64,000 bases of DNA. Origin: Nocardia arthritidis NBRC 100137 (lineage in GTDB: Bacteria > Actinomycetota > Actinomycetes > Mycobacteriales > Mycobacteriaceae). The notes beneath the pieces were generated by a model that searched no databases, was not told the DNA's origin, and was given only the letters and a program-made list of their open reading frames with translations. A program made the position numbers and the translations under genes. The stretch is from positions 124,001 to 188,000 of the forward strand of contig NZ_BDBB01000001.1 in assembly GCF_001612765.1 (NCBI RefSeq), given 5' to 3'. This document shows, in pieces, positions 36,367-44,430 of this stretch (positions are counted from its first letter, which is position 1; each line of letters opens with the position of its first letter).

Positions 36367-37147
36367 CATTCGCCTTCTCACCGTGGGCTCGTCCGACTCC
36401 TCTGGCGGCGCCGGCATTCAAGGCGATGTCAAAGCAGCTACCAGCATGGGCGCGTTCGGCAGCACGGTAGTGGTGGGTGTAACGGCACAGAACACTCTCG
36501 GCGTCGTAGCTCGGCACAGCGTCCCGATAGAGGTGATCGCTGCGCAGTGGCGGGCAGTCCTCGACGATATCGGAACCGACGCGGTCAAAATCGGTACGAC
36601 GTGGAGCGCGGAGATCATCGAGTGGCTCGGCGGCGAGATCCGCACACTCGACGTACCCGTAGTGCTGGACCCGGTGATTTTCACGGCCGCCGGCGCCCGA
36701 TTGTCCGACCAGGGCGCGATCGACGCGCTGCGCCGTACGTTGCTGTCTGCCGTCACGGTCGTGACACCCAACGTTTCGGAAGCACGGTTGCTCGGAAACG
36801 TCGGCGACGACACGGAGATCGGTGTGGTCGCGGAAGCAATGGTCGCTGCCGGTGCCCGGGCGGTCGTGATCACGGATGCGCTGCCGGAAGGCGGCGATTG
36901 GCTGTTCGATGGACACCGGCACATCGCCATACCCGGCCGCAGGCACCGGACCGGCTGCGACCATGGCGCCGGTTGTGCGCATTCCGCGGTGCTGGCGGTT
37001 CTCCTGGGTTCCGGAAGTGGATTGTCCGAAGCGGCGCATCTCACGCAGCGGATTGTGTCCCGCGCTGTCGGCGTTGGCCGGCAAGACATCGGGTCGGGCA
37101 GACACCCGGTTGATGTAGCCCAGGCACTGCGTGACGGAGCTGAGTAG
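36353..37147 (+). CDS. ThiD-like hydroxymethylpyrimidine (phosphate) kinase
   Basis: 264 residues from ATG at 36353, overlapping the glycosidase gene by 14 bases. Ribokinase fold with LTVGSSDSSGGAGIQGDVKA, the ThiD start, VGVTAQNTLGV, VLDPVIFTAAGARL, VTPNVSEARLL and the anion-hole/catalytic loop HRTGCDHGAGCAHSAVLA, where ThiD normally has HGTGCTLSSAIAA. ThiD phosphorylates 4-amino-5-hydroxymethyl-2-methylpyrimidine twice; bacimethrin is accepted by it too. Here the substrate may be 5-hydroxymethylcytosine or a derivative, giving a diphosphate leaving group for alkylation. The His-rich, Cys-containing insertion in the catalytic loop is unusual. Confidence 0.88.
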   Translation: MAGRSIRLLTVGSSDSSGGAGIQGDVKAATSMGAFGSTVVVGVTAQNTLGVVARHSVPIEVIAAQWRAVLDDIGTDAVKIGTTWSAEIIEWLGGEIRTLDVPVVLDPVIFTAAGARLSDQGAIDALRRTLLSAVTVVTPNVSEARLLGNVGDDTEIGVVAEAMVAAGARAVVITDALPEGGDWLFDGHRHIAIPGRRHRTGCDHGAGCAHSAVLAVLLGSGSGLSEAAHLTQRIVSRAVGVGRQDIGSGRHPVDVAQALRDGAE

Positions 37148-37154
37148 TCGTCAT

Positions 37155-38222
37155 ATGGGGATCGAGGTCGGGGTCGTCGGGGGAGGCATCGTGGGCGTTT
37201 CCGCGGCGATCGTGCTGCGGGAGGCCGGATACGCCACGACGTTGTCCACCGCGGGCTGCGTCGGCGACGGAGCGTCCGCCGCGGCGCATGGTCAACTGGT
37301 CCGCCCTGACGTGAGCATGACCTCGTTGTGGCGGGACAGCGTTGCGTTCTACGACCGTTTCGCGTGCGCGAGGCGAGTTGGAAACCTGGTGCTGGTGGCC
37401 AATGCGGGCGATTCCACCGCGCTGGCTGGACGCGTGGACGGGCACCTGATATCCGGCTCCGCGATGCGAGCACGATTTCCATACCTCGGCCCCCGCGTCA
37501 CCGCCGGGCTGTGGCAGGAGGAGGGGCGGCGCATCGACCCGAATCAGGTAGTCCGTCGGCTTGCGTCGGTCGCCGCCGCACGCGGCGCAGTCCTGCGCGA
37601 ACACACGAAAGTTCGAGCGATCGTCCCTGGGCGGCGACGGCAATGGGCGATGCACCACGATGACGGCTCCCACTCGGAATTCGACGTCGTCGTACTCGCC
37701 GCGGGACTGGGTACACGCGACCTGGGCGCAAACTCCGGAGTGGATGTGCCGATAGCCGGAGTCCGGGGTCGCATCCTGCGTACGCAGCCGATGAGACCGC
37801 TCTTCTCCACCATCGTCGGTCAGGCCGCCGTCGGCTATCCGCGCCCGGCACACCAACCGGTGGCTCTGCTGGCCCATCAACGCGCGGATGGCGTATTCCT
37901 CATCGGAGGCTCGTGGATCGACGAAAGTCAACCCGACCCTACTGATCTGGACCAGACCATTGTGGACAACGCCATCGAACTCATACCCGCCCTGCGCGGT
38001 TCGCGGATTGCAGGCGGCTGGTCCGGAACACGTCCGACCACGCCGGATGGCCGTCCGATCATCGATCGCCTCGATGACAACCTCTTCGTCTGCTGCGGTC
38101 ATGGGGGAAGCGGTTTCATCACCGGTCCCGGCTCGGCGCTCCGGCTCACCGAGAGCATTTCCGACCGATGCCGAACAGATCGCGAAAATCCATTTTCATA
38201 TGAACGTTTCCGCACGGCCTGA
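37155..38222 (+). CDS. FAD-dependent amine/glycine oxidase (DAO family, ThiO-like)
   Basis: 355 residues from ATG at 37155; a GTG at 37131 overlapping the ThiD-like gene would add eight residues. FAD motif VGVVGGGIVGVSAAIVLREA is at the very N-terminus; VVVLAAGLGTRDLG and GWSGTRPTTPDGRPIIDRL with CCGHGGSGFITGPGSALRL are typical of the D-amino acid/glycine oxidase group, including ThiO. It oxidises an amine to an imine. In thiamin synthesis ThiO makes dehydroglycine; in this island, between ThiD-like and TenA-like genes, it may act on an aminomethyl group of a pyrimidine or on an amino acid building block. Confidence 0.88.
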   Translation: MGIEVGVVGGGIVGVSAAIVLREAGYATTLSTAGCVGDGASAAAHGQLVRPDVSMTSLWRDSVAFYDRFACARRVGNLVLVANAGDSTALAGRVDGHLISGSAMRARFPYLGPRVTAGLWQEEGRRIDPNQVVRRLASVAAARGAVLREHTKVRAIVPGRRRQWAMHHDDGSHSEFDVVVLAAGLGTRDLGANSGVDVPIAGVRGRILRTQPMRPLFSTIVGQAAVGYPRPAHQPVALLAHQRADGVFLIGGSWIDESQPDPTDLDQTIVDNAIELIPALRGSRIAGGWSGTRPTTPDGRPIIDRLDDNLFVCCGHGGSGFITGPGSALRLTESISDRCRTDRENPFSYERFRTA

Positions 38223-38231
38223 GGAGTACAT

Positions 38232-38933
38232 GTGACGACCTTCATCGAGGAATGTGACGAGTTCACCGCGGAGGTATGGGCCGCTTACAAGAACCATCCG
38301 TGGATCGAAGCGCTGGCGGGCGGTACCCTGACGGTCGCGCAATTCTCGTTCTTTCAGATCGACGACGGTGCGCACGTCGCCGAGTTCAACAGGGCTTTGG
38401 CGCTCGGCATAGCCAAGGCGCCCGTCGGTCACCCATGGGCGCGCGCGGCGGCACATGTGTTGGACGACATGTCGACCTCGGCCGAATTGTCCGAAAAACA
38501 ATCCCTGCTAGATGAACTCGGCGTGGAACGAAGAATCGAGCACAGTCGATGGAAGTGCTCCCCAGCCCGCGAAGGATATGTGAACCATCTGGTACGAACT
38601 GCCTACGAGGGGTCGCTCGGAGACATAGCGACAAGTCTCTATCCCTGCTCGTTGTTCACGGTGGTGATCGGCGAGAGGTTCCGGAACACGGATATGAGTC
38701 ACTCGGCGTTCAAGCGATGGACCGATATGTATACGCGACGCACTCGAAATGAGATGCGCGAGCAGCATTTCGCTCTCATAGAAGCGACCGCCGCAACCGC
38801 CGATAGCGTGGCCAGGGATCGCATGCGACAGATCTACCGGCGGAGCCTCGAACACCAGGTCCGTGTCTTCGACGCAGCCTGGGTGATGGACCAGCAGTGG
38901 CCGGGCGCAGCCAGCAACGCCACCGCACCCTAA
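38232..38933 (+). CDS. TenA/thiaminase II-like protein
   Basis: 233 residues, GTG at 38232 preceded by GAGGAG. TenA landmarks: FFQIDDGAHVAEFNRAL (Asp of the pyrimidine pocket), LYPCSLFTVVIGERF with C139 as the counterpart of the catalytic Cys of TenA, and SLEHQVRVFDAAW with the conserved Glu near the end. TenA hydrolyses aminopyrimidines or cleaves thiamin at the pyrimidine methylene. Since the block builds an HMP-like pyrimidine, this enzyme may process its amino group or catalyse substitution at its methylene, possibly with a thiol. Last gene of block B; stop overlaps the convergent amidohydrolase. Confidence 0.85.
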   Translation: MTTFIEECDEFTAEVWAAYKNHPWIEALAGGTLTVAQFSFFQIDDGAHVAEFNRALALGIAKAPVGHPWARAAAHVLDDMSTSAELSEKQSLLDELGVERRIEHSRWKCSPAREGYVNHLVRTAYEGSLGDIATSLYPCSLFTVVIGERFRNTDMSHSAFKRWTDMYTRRTRNEMREQHFALIEATAATADSVARDRMRQIYRRSLEHQVRVFDAAWVMDQQWPGAASNATAP

Positions 38934-40240
38934 GTCGTCTCGCGGACAGGCGGTAGGACGCGGCCAGGGGGACGGAATGTGATTTCCCGGGCCGCCGCTC
39001 CGGTGATCGTTGAACGCGCAGGCTCTGTCGAAGCCACTTGGTGGCCCCGGTGAAAGACGAACAATCGCTCCGGCACCAAGCGCAACGCCTCCGCCGGATC
39101 AACCGCATCGAGCACGACGAAGTCGGCATGGTCACCGTCGGCAAGACCGTAGCCGGTTCCGATCCCCATGGCGCGCGCTCCGTTGGTCGTCACCAGATCC
39201 AGTACGACTTGCGCCTCGTCGGAACCGCTCAGCTGACCGAGGAGCAGCGCCAACTGCGCGGCTGCCAACATGTCGCCATCCCCCAGCGCCAGCCACGCGT
39301 CCATGATCGAGTCGTACCCGACGGCGACATTCACGCCGTTCGTGAGCAACTCCCGAATAGGCGCCAGACCGCGCCGCCGCGACGAGGTATCGCCTCTGCC
39401 TTGCAGCAGAACATTGACAAAGGGGCAGACAATGACGGAGATTCCGGCGGAAGCCAACCGCCGAGAGACAACCTCGACAGTCCCGCTGGGATAGCCGGCC
39501 ATCGCTGTGCACTGACTTGCCGTCACTCGGCCATGCCAACCTGCGGCCTCGGTGCGCTCGACCAGTGCATTGACGAAGCGTGAACTCGGATCGTCGGTTT
39601 CATCACAGTGGCAATCAATCTCCAGGTCGAACTCCGTCGCCAAGTCGAAGACGAAATCGAGCTCAGCACATCCCGCCCTGTATGTCGGAGCCTGGTGCGG
39701 AATTCCACCGATCACATCGCAGCCGAGCTCGACGGCCTCCCGCATCAACCGCCTGCCGCTCGGGAAGGTCAAGGCGCCGTCCTGGGGGAACGCGACCAGC
39801 TGTACTTCGCACAATCCGCGGGCAGCCTCGCGCACCTCACATAGCGCTCGAAGCGCTCGAAGCTCCGGATCGCAGATATCGACGTGGCATCGTATGAAGC
39901 CGGTTCCTTTCGCGACTTCCCATAATAATGCCTCCATCGCGTTGTCCCGAATTTCTGCGACTGTCAACGTGGACTTCAGTTCGCCCCAGATCTCGATACC
40001 TTCCGCGAGAGTTCCGCTGCGATTATGGCGCGGGCGCCCGAGCGTGAGAGCGGTGTCCAAATGCATATGCGCATCGACGAAGGAGGGCAATACCACGCGA
40101 CCGCCGACGTCGAGTATTCGGGTTGCGGTTTGCCGTGGACTCCCTGCCGCGATGCTCACTATCCTGCCGTCGAGGACACCGAAGTCGGACAGGCCCGGCG
40201 CACCGGGAAGAGATGCGTTTCGGATCAGAATGTCGTACAT
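38930..40240 (-). CDS. CodA-like amidohydrolase (cytosine deaminase family) with His-to-Gln change
   Basis: 436 residues from ATG at 40240. TIM-barrel amidohydrolase with DAHMHLD (H58, H60), IDCHCDETDDP (H211, E214) and VGYDSIMDAW (D310). Spacing equals that of E. coli CodA (H61, H63, H214, E217, D313). CodA's H246 would fall at residue 243, where this protein has Gln in VTASQCTAM; codon CAG is clear. That His helps activate the attacking water, so activity or reaction may be altered. The family deaminates or hydrolyses cytosine and related pyrimidines, which fits the island's pyrimidine chemistry. Last gene of block C, 24 bases after the ACP. Confidence 0.85.
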   Translation of the reverse strand: MYDILIRNASLPGAPGLSDFGVLDGRIVSIAAGSPRQTATRILDVGGRVVLPSFVDAHMHLDTALTLGRPRHNRSGTLAEGIEIWGELKSTLTVAEIRDNAMEALLWEVAKGTGFIRCHVDICDPELRALRALCEVREAARGLCEVQLVAFPQDGALTFPSGRRLMREAVELGCDVIGGIPHQAPTYRAGCAELDFVFDLATEFDLEIDCHCDETDDPSSRFVNALVERTEAAGWHGRVTASQCTAMAGYPSGTVEVVSRRLASAGISVIVCPFVNVLLQGRGDTSSRRRGLAPIRELLTNGVNVAVGYDSIMDAWLALGDGDMLAAAQLALLLGQLSGSDEAQVVLDLVTTNGARAMGIGTGYGLADGDHADFVVLDAVDPAEALRLVPERLFVFHRGHQVASTEPARSTITGAAAREITFRPPGRVLPPVRETT

Positions 40241-40264
40241 GCTCGCTCATTCCCCGTCGGTTGA

Positions 40265-40543
40265 CTATTCGGGATCTCCGGCTGCTTCGATCGCCCGTTC
40301 CACCGCCGCATTCAACGAACCCAGCGTCCGGAACGTTTCCGGCACCAGATCTTCGAAGGGTATCTCGATCTCGAAAGATGATTCGATATCCACGAGCAGG
40401 CGTACGGAGGTGAGTGAATCGAGACCGAGATTCGAGAGTTCGACATCGGGGTCCAAACGATCGGTGGACCGATAGTAGGTCAGATGGGAGACGACAATCC
40501 TCTCCAGCTCATTTCGGTAGTCTTGCCCAGCGTTTTCGTTCAT
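40265..40543 (-). CDS. Discrete acyl carrier protein
   Basis: 92 residues from ATG at 40543, preceded by AAGGAAC. The phosphopantetheine site is LSNLGLDSLTSVRLLVDIES, with Ser of DSL; helix 1 (DYRNELERIVVSHLTYY) and helix 3 (IPFEDLVPETFRTLGSLNAAV) are as expected. It is a stand-alone carrier in a block that has no synthase module, so it probably holds a group activated by the ligase at 26810-28306, oxidised by the dehydrogenase and used by the condensation-like protein. Partnering is inferred from co-occurrence. Confidence 0.92.
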   Translation of the reverse strand: MNENAGQDYRNELERIVVSHLTYYRSTDRLDPDVELSNLGLDSLTSVRLLVDIESSFEIEIPFEDLVPETFRTLGSLNAAVERAIEAAGDPE

Positions 40544-40590
40544 TCCGAACCGTTCCTTTCGCCCCCCGAGGACCGGCACCGACCGACCGC

Positions 40591-41091
40591 TCATGATCTC
40601 CGTCTCCAATTGAGTGGGCTCATGCCTCTCCTCGTCCTGAGCCGACTCAGATCAGCGGCGAGTCGCATCGTTTCAGCCGCGCTACCCTCAGCTCTTATCA
40701 ACGGCATCTCGAATGGCAACATATCGCGCAGTCTGTGCGCAAAGGCCATCGCCACTCGACCTATCTCTCGTCCGACGCCGACCTCACCAGGATCCATCGA
40801 CTCCCATTTGCGTACGGCCTCGGCTACCGGATCGTCTGAAAATGCGATGCTTGCATCCAACTCTATTTCCTGGGTATCGACCGCATTTTTCCGGTAGATC
40901 AGCTGACACTTGTAGACAGACCGCAGCATCATGATGCCGACCTCTGCCATCAGCGGTTCATCATCCGCCGCCTCCGCAGCACGCAGATCATCGATGGCGC
41001 CTTGTACTTCGAGTGCATAGGCCCAACATGAATTCGCTCCGTTCTGCAACAGCCAGTCGATGGTGCGGCGCCCGGGTTCACGGTCTGTCAT
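40591..41091 (-). CDS. Unknown 166-residue mostly helical protein
   Basis: 166 residues; the ATG at 41091 overlaps the nucleotidyltransferase stop (ATGA), so the two are co-translated. Long amphipathic stretches (GANSCWAYALEVQGAIDDLR, PLMAEVGIMMLRSVYKCQLI) suggest an all-helical fold; the C-terminus is basic (RTRRGMSPLNWRRRS). No motif is recognised. The pairing of a nucleotidyltransferase with a small helical protein recalls MNT/HEPN pairs, but the HEPN RxxxxxH motif is not evident and the setting is biosynthetic. It may be a partner subunit. Confidence 0.7.
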   Translation of the reverse strand: MTDREPGRRTIDWLLQNGANSCWAYALEVQGAIDDLRAAEAADDEPLMAEVGIMMLRSVYKCQLIYRKNAVDTQEIELDASIAFSDDPVAEAVRKWESMDPGEVGVGREIGRVAMAFAHRLRDMLPFEMPLIRAEGSAAETMRLAADLSRLRTRRGMSPLNWRRRS

Positions 41092-42086
41092 CGCACCAGG
41101 TCCTCTCGCAACAGTTCGTTGTCGATGCGCAGGTCGAGGAAACCGGCACCGATCAATTCCAAGAGACGCTTCGGGCCGATTTCGGTAAGGTAGCCGTCCA
41201 TCGACGACCGACCCGGAGACGAAAAACCATCGATCACATCACCCTGACGGCTACTCAGGTAGCCGAGACTCCGGAGACGAAAAGATGTGGATCCGTTTCC
41301 GGTTTCGACTTTTACATACGAACTCGGGGGACCGATAGCGATACCATATGCTTCGAAAAATTGACGAACCGACGATACGTCCACAATCCCGCTCGGCCAT
41401 CCGAGACTGTGCCGACGTAGGCACGCACCGAGCCATTTCCAACCGGTGGTCAGGTCACCGACAGCTCGCAACGAGAACTCAGCAGCCGCACGCTGCACCC
41501 GTGTCCACAAATACGCCACCCCGGTTGCCGGCATATCCGCGATGGACGCCGCCTCCGCCAACGCCACAGCGACAACGAGTCCATCCAGTGCGTCTTTGCG
41601 CAGCCATGCGAGAGCCAGGCCGCAGGCTCTGTCGTCGATCAGCGGGTCGACTCCCCCGTAGAGCGGCATCGCCGCGACCCATCGCGACAGTCTTCTGCGC
41701 AGCCCTCGGCTAGGGCCGGCGGAAAGGGCCAGACTGCCGAAGGGGTACTCGGCGGCCTCCACAGCTTGAAGCTGGTGGCAAATTTCCGTCAGCTGCCCAG
41801 CGGGGTATACGGCGACATCGACGGTCGTAGTCCCGATCCAGTACAGCGACGGCCGCACGGCCGTACCGCTGCCCGAATCGAACACATGGATGTCGACGTC
41901 GCTGTCCCGGTTCCCGACGCCAAAGGCGAGCGAACCGGTCAAGTATGGCCGAGTCCCATCCGCATTCAGTATCGGAACCTCCCGGAGCAGGTCATCCGCG
42001 GTCAGGCCGACCATGGCGAGCGACTCCGACACGTCGCGGGGGCTGCGATACACGAGGTCGCTGCGATCGTGCTCGGTGCGATTCAT
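41088..42086 (-). CDS. Pol-beta-superfamily nucleotidyltransferase
   Basis: 332 residues from ATG at 42086, chosen because GAGG lies six bases ahead; ATG at 42101 is possible. The nucleotidyltransferase signature is LTGSLAFGVGNRDSDVDIHV (GS at 51-52, Asp 63 and 65), and TTTVDVAVYP supplies a third acidic residue. The C-terminal ~200 residues are helical with no recognised domain. Members transfer AMP or another nucleotide to small molecules, tRNA or proteins. Together with the APH-fold and HprK-like proteins it gives the island three phosphoryl/nucleotidyl transferases. Follows the exporter gene by 43 bases. Confidence 0.82.
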   Translation of the reverse strand: MNRTEHDRSDLVYRSPRDVSESLAMVGLTADDLLREVPILNADGTRPYLTGSLAFGVGNRDSDVDIHVFDSGSGTAVRPSLYWIGTTTVDVAVYPAGQLTEICHQLQAVEAAEYPFGSLALSAGPSRGLRRRLSRWVAAMPLYGGVDPLIDDRACGLALAWLRKDALDGLVVAVALAEAASIADMPATGVAYLWTRVQRAAAEFSLRAVGDLTTGWKWLGACLRRHSLGWPSGIVDVSSVRQFFEAYGIAIGPPSSYVKVETGNGSTSFRLRSLGYLSSRQGDVIDGFSSPGRSSMDGYLTEIGPKRLLELIGAGFLDLRIDNELLREDLVR

Positions 42087-42129
42087 CTGGTACCTCGACA
42101 TCTGCCAGGCTCTGCAGCGCAGAGCTCTG

Positions 42130-44430
42130 CTACGGCTGGGCGCATTCGGTGATCCCCTGAGTTCGTGATGAGGCCGCGTCGCGTGACGATCGGCGAGTAA
42201 ACGTCCCTCGACCGCGTTCGATGGTGAGAATCGCATCGGCATCCGCGGCCATCGCAGCCCGGTGACCCAGCACGACGAGTGTTACGCCCAAACCTTTGAT
42301 GCGCTCGAATATTTCTCGTTCGGTATCGGGATCGACCGCACTCGTCGCTTCGTCGAGGATCAGTATCTGCGGCCTCTTGACCAACACGCGGGCCAGAGCT
42401 ATTCGTTGTCGCTGTCCTCCCGATATACCGGTGCCGCCGGCTCCGAGAATCGTTTCGTACTTCATCGGCAGGCCTGATATGAATCCGTCGATACCGGCTG
42501 CCGCGGCCGCCTCGCATACCTGATCGATCGATGCTTCCTCGTTGCCGAGACGGATGTTCTCCAGAATACTTCCGGACATCAGGCCGCTATTCTGGTCGAC
42601 GTAGCCAATGCGGCTCCGGAAGTCCGCGGGATCCAGGTCGGCGAGGTCTCGGTCGCCGATGAATACCTTCCCGCTGCCGGGTTCGAGCAGACCGGCCAGC
42701 AGCATGCCGATGGTCGACTTGCCTGAACCGGATGGGCCGATCACGGCGAGGAACCGGCCCGGCTCGATGTCGAGGTCTATCTCGCTGATCGCCGCCGATC
42801 TCGCGCCGGGATAGGTGAACGACACGGTGTCGAGGCGCACCGAGGGCGGCCGATCGAGCCAACCGACGCCAACAGCGGAATGCCGCTCGACGGGCGCGGT
42901 CAGAATGTCGTTGATCCTGGTCAGCTCCGGTATGAGTTCCACCAGTGTCGCCGCAGCCTGAGCAAGATTCGTCAGTGACGTGAACAGGCTGGCGCTGATG
43001 GCGCCGAGAGCGACGGCAGAAGCCAGATCGGAGCGTTGCTGGGTCGCTACCAGTACGCCCACAACCAGTACGGCCAGCGGGGTCGCGAACTGGAGCGTGG
43101 ATACGAATGCGGCGATTCCCCCGGAGTGGCGGCGCTTACGGGTCCCCGCGGAGAGTTCCGCCGAAAAAGCGTTGGCCCACTGCGTATGCGCCGAACCCTC
43201 CGCACCCAGTGATTTGACGGTGGCGATGTTGTTGATGATTTCGGATAACTTGCTGACCGACTGGACATGGGCGTCCAGGACATCAGCCGATAGGCGCCGT
43301 TCATGCCTCCAGGACAACACGATCCTGAGTACGAGAAGCAGCACGGACGCGAAGACGACCGTCGAAAGAAGTAGCTGCCGACCTGCGATCACAACGACGT
43401 AGCCGATCACCAGAGTCGCATCGAACACCGCTCCCACGGTGGTCACCGAAACCACTTGCTTCAGCCGAGCAGTCGACCGGACGCGGTGTGCGATGTCACC
43501 GGGGTGCCTGATCAGGAAATAGCTCATAGGCAAACGCATCAGTCTGGACATCAGTGCGTGCCCGGCCTTTTGCTCGAGGAGCGTCTGGGCGGTGACGATC
43601 AAGCGGGAACGCGCGAACTGCAACAGCCCATAGACGAATATCGCGCACAGGAATATCGGCAGCTGGCCTGCTCCACCGAACAACGTCCCGTCCCGGCGCT
43701 CGACCAGGCGGCCGAGTACCAGAGGAAAAGCGAGGTTGAAGGTGAGCAACAGCGCCGAGGCAGCCAGCATCGACAGCCATTTTCCGGTCTGCGGTAGGAA
43801 CTCGGCGGCGACCCGCAGTTCGTCGAAAGTCTGCCGGTATTTCTCTCCGTAGCGCCGTGCTGTCGGATTCGGGCCGAAGTCCAGAGCGATGCCTGTGAAG
43901 TTCTCGCCGGCTTCGTCCCACCCGATGCGGCGCCGGCCGACAGCTGGATCCACGATGACCAGATGTGATTGTGTGGTGCTGTCGAGAACGACAAAATGAT
44001 TGAACTTCCAGAACAGGATAGCGCCGGGGCCGAGATGGCGAAGCCCCGCCAAATTGCACTTGACGCCACGGCCGTCTATTCCATATCGTCGCGCCACCCG
44101 GAGAATCGCGGAGGCCGCCGTGCCGTTCCGGCCGCTTTCGGTCTCCTCACGAAGTGTGTGCAACGAGACGCTGACCCCACGGCTGGCAAGCGTCATCCGC
44201 AAACAGGCCGGCCCGCAGTCCGCGTACCCCACCTGCGGAAAGTAGGGAACATTCGCGGACTTGCGCAGAAACCGCCTGCGCCAGAGTGGGAGCCGCCGTG
44301 GATCACGGCCGGAAATCAATGTCACACGACCGAACCGTCTCGAGCGACGATGACTTTCGAGGGCTTCCGATCGAAACCTCGACTGCTCGCTCTCGCCGTC
44401 GGGACCGCGTGTATCGACCTCGCTGGTCAT
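42130..44430 (-). CDS. C39 peptidase-containing ABC exporter (bacteriocin/RiPP transporter)
   Basis: 766 residues, ATG at 44430 overlapping the condensation-like gene. A ~55-residue basic N-terminal extension precedes the C39 peptidase, whose triad is complete: C72 in VGYADCGPACLRM, H145 in FNHFVVLD, D161 in IVDPAVG. A six-helix membrane domain follows (~220-480), then an ATPase with GPSGSGKSTIGML, ISGGQRQRIALARVL and ILILDEATSAVD. Such transporters cut leader peptides after double glycine and export the product. The precursor at 45710-45811 has ...DDIVGG followed by nine residues, an exact fit. Basic extension before the peptidase is longer than usual. Confidence 0.95.
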   Translation of the reverse strand: MTSEVDTRGPDGESEQSRFRSEALESHRRSRRFGRVTLISGRDPRRLPLWRRRFLRKSANVPYFPQVGYADCGPACLRMTLASRGVSVSLHTLREETESGRNGTAASAILRVARRYGIDGRGVKCNLAGLRHLGPGAILFWKFNHFVVLDSTTQSHLVIVDPAVGRRRIGWDEAGENFTGIALDFGPNPTARRYGEKYRQTFDELRVAAEFLPQTGKWLSMLAASALLLTFNLAFPLVLGRLVERRDGTLFGGAGQLPIFLCAIFVYGLLQFARSRLIVTAQTLLEQKAGHALMSRLMRLPMSYFLIRHPGDIAHRVRSTARLKQVVSVTTVGAVFDATLVIGYVVVIAGRQLLLSTVVFASVLLLVLRIVLSWRHERRLSADVLDAHVQSVSKLSEIINNIATVKSLGAEGSAHTQWANAFSAELSAGTRKRRHSGGIAAFVSTLQFATPLAVLVVGVLVATQQRSDLASAVALGAISASLFTSLTNLAQAAATLVELIPELTRINDILTAPVERHSAVGVGWLDRPPSVRLDTVSFTYPGARSAAISEIDLDIEPGRFLAVIGPSGSGKSTIGMLLAGLLEPGSGKVFIGDRDLADLDPADFRSRIGYVDQNSGLMSGSILENIRLGNEEASIDQVCEAAAAAGIDGFISGLPMKYETILGAGGTGISGGQRQRIALARVLVKRPQILILDEATSAVDPDTEREIFERIKGLGVTLVVLGHRAAMAADADAILTIERGRGTFTRRSSRDAASSRTQGITECAQP

